Position numbers and translations under genes: made by a program. DNA of 64,000 nt, taken from Trichopria drosophilae. Taxonomy: Eukaryota > Arthropoda > Insecta > Hymenoptera > Diapriidae. The stretch is taken from contig CM059585.1 of NCBI GenBank assembly GCA_030407085.1, positions 117,231,501 through 117,295,500 of the forward strand. The letters are read 5' to 3'. The notes beneath the pieces are model-generated. The model was not told the DNA's origin. It worked only from the letters and a program-made list of their open reading frames with translations, and did no database searches. This document shows positions 39,459 to 50,417 of this stretch, one piece after another (positions within the stretch are counted from its first letter, which is position 1; each line of letters opens with the position of its first letter).

Positions 39459-39790
39459 CCTTGAAAGAGAAAGAGAGTGAGAGAGAGGGAGAGAGAGGGA
39501 GACAGAGAGAGGGAGAGAGGTTGCAGGAAGAACGTGAGGAAGAGAGAAGATGAAAGAATAAAAAAGATATGGAGAAAGAGATCAGAAAGCGCGAGGGAAA
39601 AGGAAAAAAGGGAAAGTGAGAGAAAAAAGAGAGAGGGAAAGAAAATATGATACAAGGAGAGGGAAAGGTCGAGAAGGAAAAGGAAACAAAAAGGAACGGA
39701 CAAAAAGAAGGGAAGAGAAAAAGAAAAAAAAGGAGAGCAATGAAGAGAAAGAGAAAGAGAAAAAATAGAATAAGTGAGAGGGGGAAGTGA
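39459..39790 (+). repeat. Purine tract of about 330 bp
   Basis: Almost all A and G on the plus strand, with (GA)n and GGGAGAGA runs at the left end. Such homopurine-homopyrimidine DNA can form triplexes. The minus-strand frame across it is S/L/F-rich low complexity and not a gene. Confidence 0.9.
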
Positions 39791-40245
39791 CTAAAGCAGA
39801 GAAAAGAAAATTTGATTTGTTTTAATAGTTTTAATAATTACACGTTGGATAACCAGTAATCAGATGAAACACATGAGATGGAAAGAGAAATAAAATGGAG
39901 AGAGAGGGTGAGAAAGTCAATGAAATATTTGAATGTCAAATTTTCCTATTTCGAAGCAAATTGTGAATTGAAATGTTAAATTTTGCCAAGTAGATTTAGG
40001 CCGACTTCTCTGAGTGAAAAAAGGAAAAGGGAGAGAACGAGGGACAACGGAGATGGATTGGGTATTCAGTCTTTAGATAAACCAATAACAGAAGGATAAT
40101 ACAATTTTTAATGTAGTAAACCATATACGTAATTAGACTAAGATAAAAACGAAAGAAAATTTCTCATAGGTAAAGAGATTTTGAAAGAGAGTGAAGGGGA
40201 GAGAAAGTTAGAAGGAGAGGGGGAAGAGAGCTAGGGCGTGCGTAG

Positions 40246-40282
40246 GAGAGAGAGAGAGAGAGAGACTGACTGATTGACTGAC
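40246..40282 (+). repeat. (GA)n run followed by GACT repeats
   Basis: About ten GA units, then (GACT)n with one GATT variant. The next bases (40283-40345) form a non-repetitive, GC-richer segment starting ACAACAATTTATTATTGTCC. Read on the minus strand it would end in AATAATAAATTGTTGT and then a simple repeat, as some non-LTR retrotransposon 3' ends do. Confidence 0.75.
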
Positions 40283-40345
40283 AACAATTTATTATTGTCC
40301 TGGCCTCCAAGAGCCGTGGACAAATCACAAGACATCCTGCCGTTA

Positions 40346-42740
40346 CAAATTTTCGGTCAGGATGTGAAGATACACAGTTATTAACAATATATATCTCTCT
40401 TATATTACTAAATTTTAAATTCTAAATTATCAAACGCAAAGTATAACCTATGATACATGAACTAGATTTTGTATCATTATCTAATAGTTGCTGACTATAG
40501 GGAGGCAGACAGACAGAGAGAGAGGGAGAGAGAAACAGAGGCATGACTTTATCCAAAAATACAAAGTTTTTAATGCAAATGCCAACTGTTGCATGAATGA
40601 AAAATAATCGAATGGAGTCAAAATGTGATATTGTAATGCAGAGTTATTTAAAATGATGTATGTTTCTTCTACATTTTGTAACAACATTTATTGAGTGGAT
40701 GTGAGAGAATATTACGTAAGCAAGCCCTTTAACCAAGAAATGTTGACATCATGAACAGCTTGAAGTGCAAAATTCTAGTAAAACTGTTACTATTAGTTAC
40801 ATGCAGAATTCATAAGCTTCAGCATATTTGAGAATTTTGTATAATGATTGCAAGATGTTATATTCAAAACAATCTGGTTAATAATAACAGCAATGGCAAA
40901 TTATATACAGATTGTATGTGTAGATTGACATATTTTGTTGCGAAAACCCTTGTCCACATTAAAAAAAGAATGTCTAAATGACACCTGACAACGACTTGAT
41001 AACATGGAGTTCGATTAGGCTCTGATCCTATTATAAATTACGTCATCGATCAGGTCCTGATTAATTAACCGTATAAAAGGGGTCCTAATCAGAAAGACCG
41101 ATTAAAATGCATACAGATATACCAATTATTCGTTTTGAAGTGATAATGATGGTGTACGTTATGTTCATTTTTACGTTAAAAATATTAAATTGTGGAAGGC
41201 AATATTTCTGTAATCAATTTATTTTTACTCGGGTAAGTTACAAATGATCTGGACTTCTGTGGCATATCCTACATAGCAAACAATAAAAAAAATTTGAATG
41301 TAATTTAATTTCTATTGGGTCCAATAAGGGGCTCCATTTCTCTGAGAGGAGTCTCGTCATTACTCTCCTCACTTCCGACGCACATATGCATATCTCGCAA
41401 TGTGTCGTTTCTACTTATAATCTCGATTTCCTTTCTCTTATTCCCGGTGCTTCTTTATACGCCTCGTGTCTTGCGTTCCTCAGGCTGATCGAACAAAGCA
41501 GAAGTCAAACGCGATTCTATATTTAAGTTAAAGATCCCTGTTGCGGAGACTTTTGAGTCGTTTTCGCCTTCTTCCCTTTCGATCTCTCTTTTCCGGTGTG
41601 ACGATACCAGCTATGTATATATAAATCTTTTACAGGAATAACAAAACGCCTGAGATATTTATTCGATCCAGGCGCACCGCGGTAAGTGATCTTCTTCCAA
41701 ATTATTTCTAACGTTAGAATACTCGCGTATGAGTATTTGTGCATCAGTGTGTAAACTAAGTACAGGATGTTTCAAACTTGACAAATCAGCGTCATGTGTA
41801 TCCGATATATTTTCGGGGTAAAAAAAGTATAGTTGGAGAGTTGAAACTGAATAGCATGACGATTTTAATTGAAGGATTATTTTTGCACTTATGTGGAACC
41901 ATGAAACACATCAATAAATAATTGAAAGAGTTTTTTGGACCAGAAATTACAAAATAGAAACTAAATATACGTAGTTTAATGCAGAAGAAATTGGACCCTA
42001 GCACATGGAAGTTTATTATTTATTTTAGGCTAATGAATCCGCATTCATAGAAGAACTTTATTTATCTGATAAAACGATTGTATACATGAGCGATGTTCAG
42101 GAACAATAGATGCTTATCACTCAAGCGTATTTATTCATTTACATTATTTTCGCACATTTATTTAAAAAAAATAAGGTTGCAGAGTAAGTAAATAAAAAAA
42201 ATACTGACAAGCATATAATATACAAATTAAAATTCGGACATTTATCAGTGGATCACATTAACACCCTTAACAGGATTTATTAACAGGAGTCGAGAGGATG
42301 ACAATTTACGTATGCAGTTACATTGTAAATATTTTTACTATTTCTATTTTCCACAAGTTAAGAAATTGTATACAAATTAGGTATCCTTGTTTAACATCAC
42401 AAACTTTCTTAATATTTAACAAAATTAAGTCTTACGTCGAGATGCAGATACGTGTCCCAGCATTGGTACATTAACCTTAATGTCGTTTGATAAGATACAG
42501 TCAAAAGAAATACCAGTAAATTAAGTGATTTCAAATTTGAAGTGCTGTCAAATTTTATTACACAACGTACACGCAACAAAATTCCTAGGAAATATACCGT
42601 GGGTATATTTCGTAGCATTCGTTTGTGGTAAGCTTTGTCTTTTTCCAAGAGACCCACCAGAAAATGCAGTGGCTACTTGGTGTCGGAGCTAGAATCTCAA
42701 GTAAACAAACAATGCAGCGCTGTTCAAAAATAGTATGAAT
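40346..42740. other. AT-rich non-coding DNA
   Basis: Contains a TATAAAAG word at 41072 in a locally palindromic setting (ATCAGGTCCTGAT just upstream), a good match to a TATA box, but no gene follows. Frames of 60-82 codons on minus at 41523-41744, 41792-42004 and 42409-42657 are not recognisable. Confidence 0.35.
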
Positions 42741-43190
42741 CTAAGATATAATAGCTCGAAATTTGTTAGAAAAATAATATGAAGCCACATCAATTTCTTG
42801 TGCTAACGAAAGGAGTTTTTTTCCGATGACAGTGACTCCGTGCGTAAACATACATATAAGATAGTTCTCATATTGTATGTACACATTTCTATGTGTTGAT
42901 CTGGTGTCAGACAGATAGTCCTTGAACGAAAACGACAATAAGGACCCATAAGTAACAATAATTCTCGACCATTCAGTTTCTAATAATGTATAATTGGATA
43001 TTGTGTTTTTTCGGTATTTAATGTAAACAATAACAAATGTAGAGAAATGCGTAACTAAGATATCATGTTTATATCTATTTATATATGTCAGAAAAATATT
43101 AGATATTATTAAGAAATTGAGAGGGGATTTTTTATTCATTAATTTCTCAATAATATTTTTTCCCGGCATATAAAGTCGAAAATGGTTCAA
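42741..43190 (-). CDS. Unassigned 149-codon open frame in AT-rich DNA
   Basis: This is the longest frame in the window that is neither low-complexity nor part of the transposon. It lies in strongly AT-rich DNA, where stops are expected about every 12 codons, so an open run this long is unlikely by base composition alone. The predicted peptide begins MNHFRLYMPGK, is rich in I, Y, N, S and K, and has one moderately hydrophobic stretch (roughly residues 25-57) with charged residues inside it. I see no signal peptide, known motif or splice structure. Smaller minus-strand frames follow downstream (42409-42657, 41792-42004). It could be a young or lineage-specific gene, an exon, a decayed foreign gene, or chance. 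I do not assign a function. Confidence 0.15.
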   Translation of the reverse strand: MNHFRLYMPGKNIIEKLMNKKSPLNFLIISNIFLTYINRYKHDILVTHFSTFVIVYIKYRKNTISNYTLLETEWSRIIVTYGSLLSFSFKDYLSDTRSTHRNVYIQYENYLICMFTHGVTVIGKKLLSLAQEIDVASYYFSNKFRAIIS

Positions 43191-44624
43191 AATCTATGAA
43201 TTGATAACTAAGTTAGCATTTTTAAACATATGTTATGATTTACATTAATGACAGAAAACACATGAGATTTACTTATGCGTTATTATGATTTAAGGAACCC
43301 CCGAAAATAAATTCTAAGTTTCCAAAACTAACCAGTTTATAATTTTATGGCCACGAATACAAAACCGTAAAATGTAGGTGAAACATGTTCTGGAATGGTC
43401 TTCACTAATCTTGAAATCAACATCTTGATTCCTCGCTTGTATAAAAATAATTTAAAAAATAACTAGCAATAAAGAAAAAAAGATCCCTAGGAAGATTTCG
43501 ATTCTTCACTAAATAATTCTTAACTATATTTTTTCGTCACTATAATTCGTCAACTTATTTAAAATTATTATTCTACATAGTAATTTTCAAATAAATTGAA
43601 GAAATAGTAGTAATATAAGAAATGTAAAGTTCAACCTTATAACGAAATGGTGATATTTGAAACGTTTGCCTATGTAATGGGGAAATTAATTACAGTGGTT
43701 CGACGTGAATTAGTGCGTGCGATTGGAAGAGAAACATTTTATAAATATTAAGAGGGGTAGATTTCGCTTGTAGAGGGATGTAGGGCAAACGAGATTAATT
43801 TACGGTAAAAGATAACGAAGAACAATAATTTCACTTTCCTTGCCACTAAAGCTGGCACCTCCCCATTCGATTCGATTGTGTCGCGTTCGCGTAACAAATG
43901 TATTTTCTGTTCCTACCCAGAGAACGATAGGCCCTACACCATCCCCATATTCCCTATCTCTATTTCTGAATTCTCTCTCTTTATTTTCTATATCTACAGC
44001 TGTCCATCTCAAAACTTCAATGTTCTGCGTCTTATCCCCACAAACAAGAGCAAGATTGTTTTAAGGATCCAATTACTAATGTAAGATTATTTGTTTTATT
44101 CAAAATTGTAAAGTGAACAATTCCTAAATTACGTTTTGTTTTGTTTGAAGTAACGTCAAATTGGTCATTGTCAAAGTTGCACGGCGACAGATAAGACATC
44201 AGTTATGTTTACAGTCGTGTTTTTATGCCACTAATTATGATACTTTTAATGTAAATAAGATCCTTAGTCAGTCAGTGCAAAGGTCAGTTTCTTTAATCCT
44301 CTGAAAAATACATTTAAACAAAAAAAAACAGTTGTAGATGTGATGATATCGTTGTTGATGAAATTTTCGAAATTTAAAATGGCGGATAAGATATCAATAA
44401 TTATTTTATTACGACGATAATTAATACTTGGAAGGTTTTTAATTTCTGGTTAACAATATGATCTCAAATTTTCAAAATTCGTAATGGATTAATCAGTATG
44501 ACTGACAACAATTTTAAAATCTTTTGATTTATCTTAAAACTGTATTAGAGTTTGTTGAATCGTGAATTGCCAATACGCGAATGATTGTCAAAAACTGCAA
44601 ATGGCTTATTAATGTTGGTCGACT
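43191..44624. other. AT-rich non-coding DNA
   Basis: Nothing supportable. Frames at 43800-44084 overlap on both strands and are not recognisable. Confidence 0.4.
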
Positions 44625-44825
44625 ACACTTACAGAAAAAAATAACCAGAAAAAATAATTAAATGGGCCCTTGTTATTTTTTCTGGTTAAAATAACCAGAA
44701 TTGTGGTAGGTTTAACTAGCAATATTGTTATAACAATTATTTTTCTAATTAAACTACTCAGAATTCTGGATATTATGACCAGAAAAAATAGTACGGTTGT
44801 ATTTAACTAAATCATTTTTTAGTGT
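44625..44825. mobile_element. 201-bp palindromic MITE
   Basis: The ends are ACACTTACAGAAAAAAAT on the left and, inverted, ACACTAAAAAATGATTT on the right. Inside, 44674-44790 folds back on itself over about 50 bp per arm (TTTTTTCTGGTTAAAATAAC paired with a diverged inverted copy ending CCAGAAAAAATA). The CCAGAAAAAATA word also occurs near the left end. There is no coding capacity. The family is not certain. Confidence 0.75.
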
Positions 44826-44884
44826 GGAGCATGCAATGTTGTGAATTTGAATCATAGCACAGCCGAATAATATTTTATTGTTCT

Positions 44885-45025
44885 ATAAGTAAGAGTCCAT
44901 TCTGAATGGATATTTGCTCCAGAATCCAAATGTGACTGACCAAATAGCCAATTGGCTCTAGTTTTTTAGATAATGAAGGTTTAGATTCTGGAGCTAAAAT
45001 CCTATCAAAATCGACTGTTACTTAT
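44885..45025. mobile_element. 141-bp MITE with inverted ends of about 46 bp
   Basis: The left arm (ATAAGTAAGAGTCCATTCTG, then GCTCCAGAATCCAAA) matches the inverted right arm (ATAAGTAACAGTCGATTTTG, then GCTCCAGAATCTAAA). The core is short and non-coding. It lies 59 bp from the preceding MITE, and the two do not share end sequence. Confidence 0.75.
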
Positions 45026-45133
45026 TGGGCGATATGAAATTCTCAAATTTTTGTTGAACTGTGCAGTATATGTATTGTGAAACTAAGGAGTAAAATATGT
45101 GATCTCAGGTGAGTGCGACGTGCAAGCAAAACG

Positions 45134-45160
45134 AGGGAGCAAAATACCATTTTACACTCA
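45134..45160. repeat. Dispersed copy of a 37-kb cluster hairpin
   Basis: These 27 bp match 37602-37628 at all but three positions (AGGGAGCAAAATA then CCATTTTACACTCA) and keep the same hairpin. This shows the hairpin unit is a dispersed repeat and not unique to the cluster. Confidence 0.65.
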
Positions 45161-47713
45161 CAGTCTGAGAACATTAATTATTCAAAGACGTAGTAAAAGT
45201 CTTGAGCAACTTTGATATGTTGAAAAATCAAAATTTGACAGCTTTAATGTCGTGTGAAAAATGCATCTAGTTAGTAGGTGTTATTACGTTGCAATGTAAG
45301 ATTGTCTGATAAACTTTGTAAAATTACTGTAGGCAAAGATAAGCCTTAATTGGAAAAGGCTTAAATGCTAAACAACAACAAAAAATTGACGATATTTTTT
45401 GGTCAATTCTAAGACATATTTGTTCTAAGAAAATGTTCTCTAAAGTCTACAGTTTCCCAGAAAAAAGAATTGTTATATTCAAGAAAAAAATTGTCATTGC
45501 GACCATTTCGGATCCGCCATGATGTAAAAACAATGTGTTCCCCCACAACTCTTTAGTACACCTATCGGGTCTACGTATTACTTATTAAAATTTGGATTCA
45601 TAGAGAAAAATGCCATAAAAATACGTTATATAAAAAAAACTAGTGAACAGATTTACTTTTAAAATTTCTAAACTTGAAAATCGAAAAGAGCGACCCCGAA
45701 AACGTTTAAACACGTCAGTTTGGAAAAAATAAAAATTATTTGTACCATTTACATACTTTTGAAATTGAAGTAGAAATTCAGAACTTCTGGGAGTTAAAGG
45801 GTTCAAATTGAAAACTACACTTCGGTTATATCTACATGATCAAATTCTTGCAGCAATCGACTTCAGTCAATCTCGGTGTTTTAATCAACTGTAGATATAG
45901 GTATTTTTTAATTTTTCATCACTTTAACGATAATATTTTCCTTTCGTAATATTTTTATATAATGTATGGACACCTTATCTTTATGCTGCTTTTCTTTTGC
46001 TTCATCAATTCGTTCGTATTAAATAAATAATAATTATTGTAGAAGTTAATGACTTTACTAAATTTAACTACATCTTTGTGTAAAATATATTGACAATGAT
46101 TTATTGCAATTCCATTATATTTTAGTCGTGAATTTCCTTTTTAATCGAATGAAGGGACAAATACTGAAAGCATTTAATATTTTCATTCATTATTATAGAT
46201 TACTGGTCAAATGATATTATTTATTCAGTTTCATTCACTGTCAAACGTTATTCACACTGACAATTTCCTGACTATTTTCATGTCCAGCGCGTCAATCGCT
46301 TGATAATGCTTTCCTTTCGACGGCTTTTTGTCTGAATGAATGTTTATTTAATGAATAATTTAAGAGCTTCATACATTATTTAGTTTGATTTCAATAAACG
46401 GCGAGATTTTGCTAGATAAGTTATTGGTGACTCCATCGTACAGTTATAAATACATCACATTACTAACATCCTATAATACACTGACATCACTAACTGTGAC
46501 AGAGACAATGTTAAATATATGTTAAACATAAATATTATTACTTTGAAATAATCATTCCACGAAACTTCCGAGGGGAATAAATACTACCACAGGAACATAT
46601 GCCTTTTAAATATTTTATTGCAAAATTTCAAAATTGACATCCGTATTTGTAAATTTTGTGAAAGTTTCCTTTTATAATAAGCTGCTTCCCTTCATTTTTT
46701 GAGATATTTTACAGCGTGTCTAACGTTACTAAACGAAAAGTAAAGTAAAAGTATAGTTATATTAATTAAACTGTTTAATTAATATAACTAAAGACAATGT
46801 CGTGTAATATTCGTTTTTTACACGTACAAGTTTGCTTTAAATATAATATAGGAGTACATACTGAAAATTTCGTGGTGACACAAGTATTATAAAGTCATAT
46901 ACTATACGATTATGATATATGTTTATAATATATGTACGTAACATGACACGTCTTTTAAACGTTTAAAAATCGTTTTTGAAATTACATAAAATCACGTAAT
47001 AAAGATGTATCAGATTTTTTAAAACTAGGCTGTATAACAGCGATTTTAAAGATTGTTTGAATTACCAAATACCTTATTAATTCGTGGAATTCTTTATTAA
47101 AGTCAATTTCTTAGTTTAACGCTTTTTCTTAAGTAAGTGCATTTTATAAGATTCCGTTCATTATATTCTTGTTTTTACTCTCAAGAGTTCCTTTAAAAGA
47201 AATTGTAGTGTATTTTGTGTTGGATTTATGGACTAACAGTTTAATTTATAATTTCCTAAGATTTTCTGAGAGTGCTGACCCATTTAATAAGAACATCCCA
47301 GATAACAAAATGCTCGCACCATGAGCTCACCGTGTGCGAACCCCGCACTGCAGGCTCATAGAGCGCTCACGCCCATGTTAAATCGCCGTAGGAGTCCTCA
47401 CGTGAGGACATGTTATCCGAGACCATGTCGCGTTTATGACATGCGTCTATTGAACGTCACTTGTACGCAGTTACTTTTGGTGAGAAATATTTCTTGTTAT
47501 AAATTACAACCAATTCTCAGTGTTTATTTTGACAAAATATAGGATTATTTATAGAATCTCAGATTCTTTTTACTGTATCAAATTAGTGAAGGCCAATAAA
47601 CCACCGTAGAAAGCAAATCTGATCAGCTGAATACTAATAAAATGTGAAGAAGCTTCTCTCCTTTTCCTCCTTCAGAAACCTGCTGTCATTTTTTTGCCAA
47701 TCAGCTAGATATA
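45161..47713. other. AT-rich non-coding DNA
   Basis: Contains a 37-bp palindrome at 46754-46790 and a 16-bp palindrome with a CACGTG centre at 47394-47409, in a GC-richer patch at 47300-47470. A 73-codon frame there (47321-47542) is not recognisable. Confidence 0.45.
46754..46790. repeat. Near-perfect 37-bp palindrome
   Basis: Arms of 18 bp (TAGTTATATTAATTAAAC and its exact complement) surround a single T. No terminal repeat or target duplication marks it as a transposon. Confidence 0.9.
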
Positions 47714-47925
47714 CAGGGTGGCCGATTTATCTGAAGACATCGAAATATCTCGAGAACTATGCACAGAATCAAAAAAGTTGTCGGATGAAAGTTGTTCGAC
47801 ACGAAGGGGGGCATCCAGTGATAATTAAATTTACCCCCTCCCCCATCCCCTGGGGGTGGAGTGGGGGCAAAAACAATAAAACTTAAATAGGAACCCCCAG
47901 TTTTTATTGCAGATTTGGATTCTCC
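47714..47925. repeat. Left terminal inverted repeat, 212 bp
   Basis: It matches the right repeat (50206-50417) with no indel and two substitutions (ATTAAATTT against ATGAAATTT, and CCCCCAG against CCCTCAG). It ends inward at GGATTCTCC. It includes a C-rich/G-rich stretch (CCCCTGGGGGTGG) that can itself fold. 212 bp is much longer than the roughly 30-bp ends of classical mariners. Confidence 0.95.
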
Positions 47926-48101
47926 AATATTGACAATTTTCGCCCGCGTAGCGGATATGGAATACGGTCATTCTAACAAAGCCGGGAAAAAATACATTTA
48001 GCGTTACCCAGGAACAACGACGTGGACGTAGTATTTTTCTGTTCCCTTTGGGGTGCTTGTTTTAATTGAGTCCCCTTGCCTGTCACTGTCTCACTGTTCA
48101 C

Positions 48102-49193
48102 TTACTTGAGTAAGTGTTCGAAATGTTGACCTTCCACTTCAATGCATTTATTTATTCTTTCTTCAAATGACTTTATACATGATAGAATCATATCTGCAGA
48201 AATTTCTGCGCAAGCAGTTCTTATGCGTTCCACCATGTTTTCACGAGTCGTTGGTACTTGTTCATAAACCTTACCTTTTAGGTAACCCCTTAGGAAGAAA
48301 TCCAGAGATGTTAGATCAGGTGACCTCGCAGGCCAATTAATGGGGCCACCTCTACCAATCCACCTACCATTGTAATCACGGTCTAGTATTTCCCTTGCTA
48401 CTCTTGAAAAATGTGCTGGGCAACCATCATGCTAAAACCACATTGTCCGTCGGACGTCCATAGCAACATCCTCAAGTAGTAATGGTACTTCTTGTTCTAG
48501 GAAATCTCGATATTTTGTTCCATTCAAATTACCTTCAATGAAATAAGGACCAATGAGTTTATTTCCTATGATTCCACACCAAATGTTCACCGACCAAGGA
48601 CGTTGATGATTAACTTGTCGTAACCAATGGGGATTTTCTACGCTCCAATAATGCATATTATGCCTATTGACGCCACCATGGTTCGTGAATGTAGATTCAT
48701 CTGAAAATAATACATTAGCAAAGAAATTGTGGTTCGTTTGCATTTTTTGAAATGCCCATTCACAAAACACCACGCGGTTATGAAAATCATCGCCATCTAG
48801 TTCCTGGTGCAGTGAAATGTGATATGGGTGAAACTTATGACGATGCAATATTCTTTGAATACTGTCTCTGGAAATGCCGGAATCGCGATGTAATTGTCGT
48901 GTGCTTACATGTGGATTTTGGTGAATAGCTGCTAGTACAGCTACTTCGTTAGCTTCTCCTGTAACTGTTAATCTTCGCTTCCTTTTTTTCATTTGTACGC
49001 TGCCATCAGAGTGAAAGGCATTCAAAACTTTGTAAAAAAAAGAACGCGAGCGAGCATTATCTGGAAAACGCTCAGCATACAACGCAACAGCATCGTCAAT
49101 ATTCCTCTTACATTCACCATAAATAAGAATCATTTCGATTTTTTCGGGAACCGTAGCAGGATTCATTTTTAACTTGCAATTCGATTTAAGCAA
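48102..49193 (-). pseudogene. Tc1/mariner-class transposase, DD41D, one nonsense codon
   Basis: The enzyme cuts and pastes its element by binding the terminal repeats and using a metal-dependent RNase H-like fold. The minus-strand frame has 363 positions from the ATG at 49193; a second ATG at residue 10 is an equally good start. Residues about 12-65 (VPEKIEMILIYGECKRN...) look like an N-terminal helix-turn-helix of the kind found in insect transposases. Residues 85-120 (STRQLHRDSGISRDSIQRIL) form a second one. Catalytic aspartates are D165 (FSDEST), D256 (HDG.PAHF) and D298 (SPDLTSLDFF), with 41 residues between the last two. Residue 254 is TAG (48432-48434), where relatives have Q before HDG; a single CAG to TAG change explains it. 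The frame then stays open for 109 codons to TAA at 48102-48104. No other break is visible. Confidence 0.92.
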
Positions 49194-49957
49194 TGAAGGG
49201 TAGACAAAAAATAGTCACGTAAACGGAAAGTTGTTATTCTAAAAGCAAAGTGACCTCCGACCGAATTACTACCAATACAATGGACTTCAAAAACAGTCTT
49301 ACACTGAGAGACCGTGAATACTAAATTTTAATATGGGGATTAGAAAGTCGCGATATCCATTTACTTCCCTTCAGGAAAGTAGAGAAAAATGTAGGTGAAC
49401 TGGTTACGTGTGACTCAACTTATGTATAAAATGATATGCTACTTTATTTTCGAGTTATGTCGCCCTCAAGCGTTATGTAACAGAACCGGCGCCGGTGATG
49501 GCCGAAATGCAAGCGATGTACATGTATGAAACCACGTGAGTTCTCTCGGGGTCCGGTAGATGGCGACGAAATCCCCAAATGAAGTAAGAATTTCGTTTTG
49601 TTTAATAGAAGCTGGTTTGACCGTCAATGCTCAGCTTATTTATTCTCATTTCGGAAAAAACATACAGAGAGAGAATGAATGAGCTGAGTGAAGGGACATG
49701 ACGCGTTTTTTAATGGATTGCGTGAAGTCCTCTTTTTGTTTATTAAATAATAAATTTAAAACCTAAAATGTAATTTTATTGAAGGTAGAAAACTTATTTA
49801 TAAAATTGCTTCCATATTGTATGCACAATTTTTATGTAATCAGTTTTGATTTTTAATATGAAGAATATCAATTATTCATAATCTTAATTTTTCGAATAGA
49901 CATTATTAAAATTTCATATTCAGAATAACAATTTTCGCCATTGATATTACTAAATTC

Positions 49958-49995
49958 TAATATTAAAAATTCTAATATTAGAATTTTTAATATTA
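49958..49995. repeat. 38-bp perfect palindrome inside the transposon
   Basis: An AT-only, perfectly self-complementary segment apart from one C and one G per strand, centred on AATATT and built from TAATATTAAAAATTCTAATA and its complement. It may be a by-product of replication slippage or a nested fold. Confidence 0.9.
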
Positions 49996-50033
49996 AATTT
50001 TCATAAAGGGATCAAATTGTCCCTATTTGCCCC

Positions 50034-50127
50034 CTGGATGCCCCCCTTCGTGTCGAACAACTTTCATCCGACAACTTTTTTGATTCTGTGCATAGTTCTC
50101 GAGGTATTTCAATGTCTTCAGATAAAT
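50034..50127. repeat. Nested 94-bp partial copy of the right transposon end
   Basis: It matches 50313-50406 in the same orientation, 279 bp apart, with two substitutions and no indel. It stops just before the terminal CGGCCACCCTG, so it lacks the outermost bases needed for an end. It therefore looks like a duplicated subterminal segment, possibly with an extra binding site for the transposase. Confidence 0.9.
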
Positions 50128-50205
50128 TTGGATTTTTATCGATTATAGCGCCACCTGTGAACCAAAATGCAATAGCTCCTAGGTCAAATTGGTGTACTTT
50201 TTTCG

Positions 50206-50417
50206 GGAGAATCCAAATCTGCAATAAAAACTGAGGGTTCCTATTTAAGTTTTATTGTTTTTGCCCCCACTCCACCCCCAGGGGATGGGGGAGGGGGTAA
50301 ATTTCATTATCACTGGATGCCCCCCTTCGTGTCGAACAACTTTCATCCGACAACTTTTTTGATTCTGTGCATAGTTCTCGAGATATTTCGATGTCTTCAG
50401 ATAAATCGGCCACCCTG
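50206..50417. repeat. Right terminal inverted repeat, 212 bp
   Basis: The inverted partner of 47714-47925 (two substitutions). TATATA directly follows. Confidence 0.95.

Larger units (their letters stand above)
47714..50417 (-). mobile_element. Complete Tc1/mariner-class transposon, DD41D type
   Basis: The element starts CAGGGTGGCC at 47714 and ends with its complement at 50417, 2704 bp in all. TA lies directly outside each end (within TATA on the left and TATATA on the right), as expected for the TA target duplication of the IS630-Tc1-mariner superfamily. The ends are 212-bp inverted repeats, and a single transposase gene on the minus strand fills 48102-49193. The region right of the gene (49194-50205) is non-coding and contains a 38-bp perfect palindrome and a nested partial copy of the right end. 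The transposase has an in-frame stop, so this copy is probably not autonomous, but its ends look intact and could be moved by an active relative. Confidence 0.95.

Noticed and set aside
41072..41105. TATA-box promoter (TATAAAAG)
   Set aside because: A good word match, but no initiator or downstream gene can be supported.
50012..50224. 70-codon minus-strand frame at the right end of the transposon
   Set aside because: It lies within the nested end duplication and terminal repeat, so it is a by-product of those sequences.
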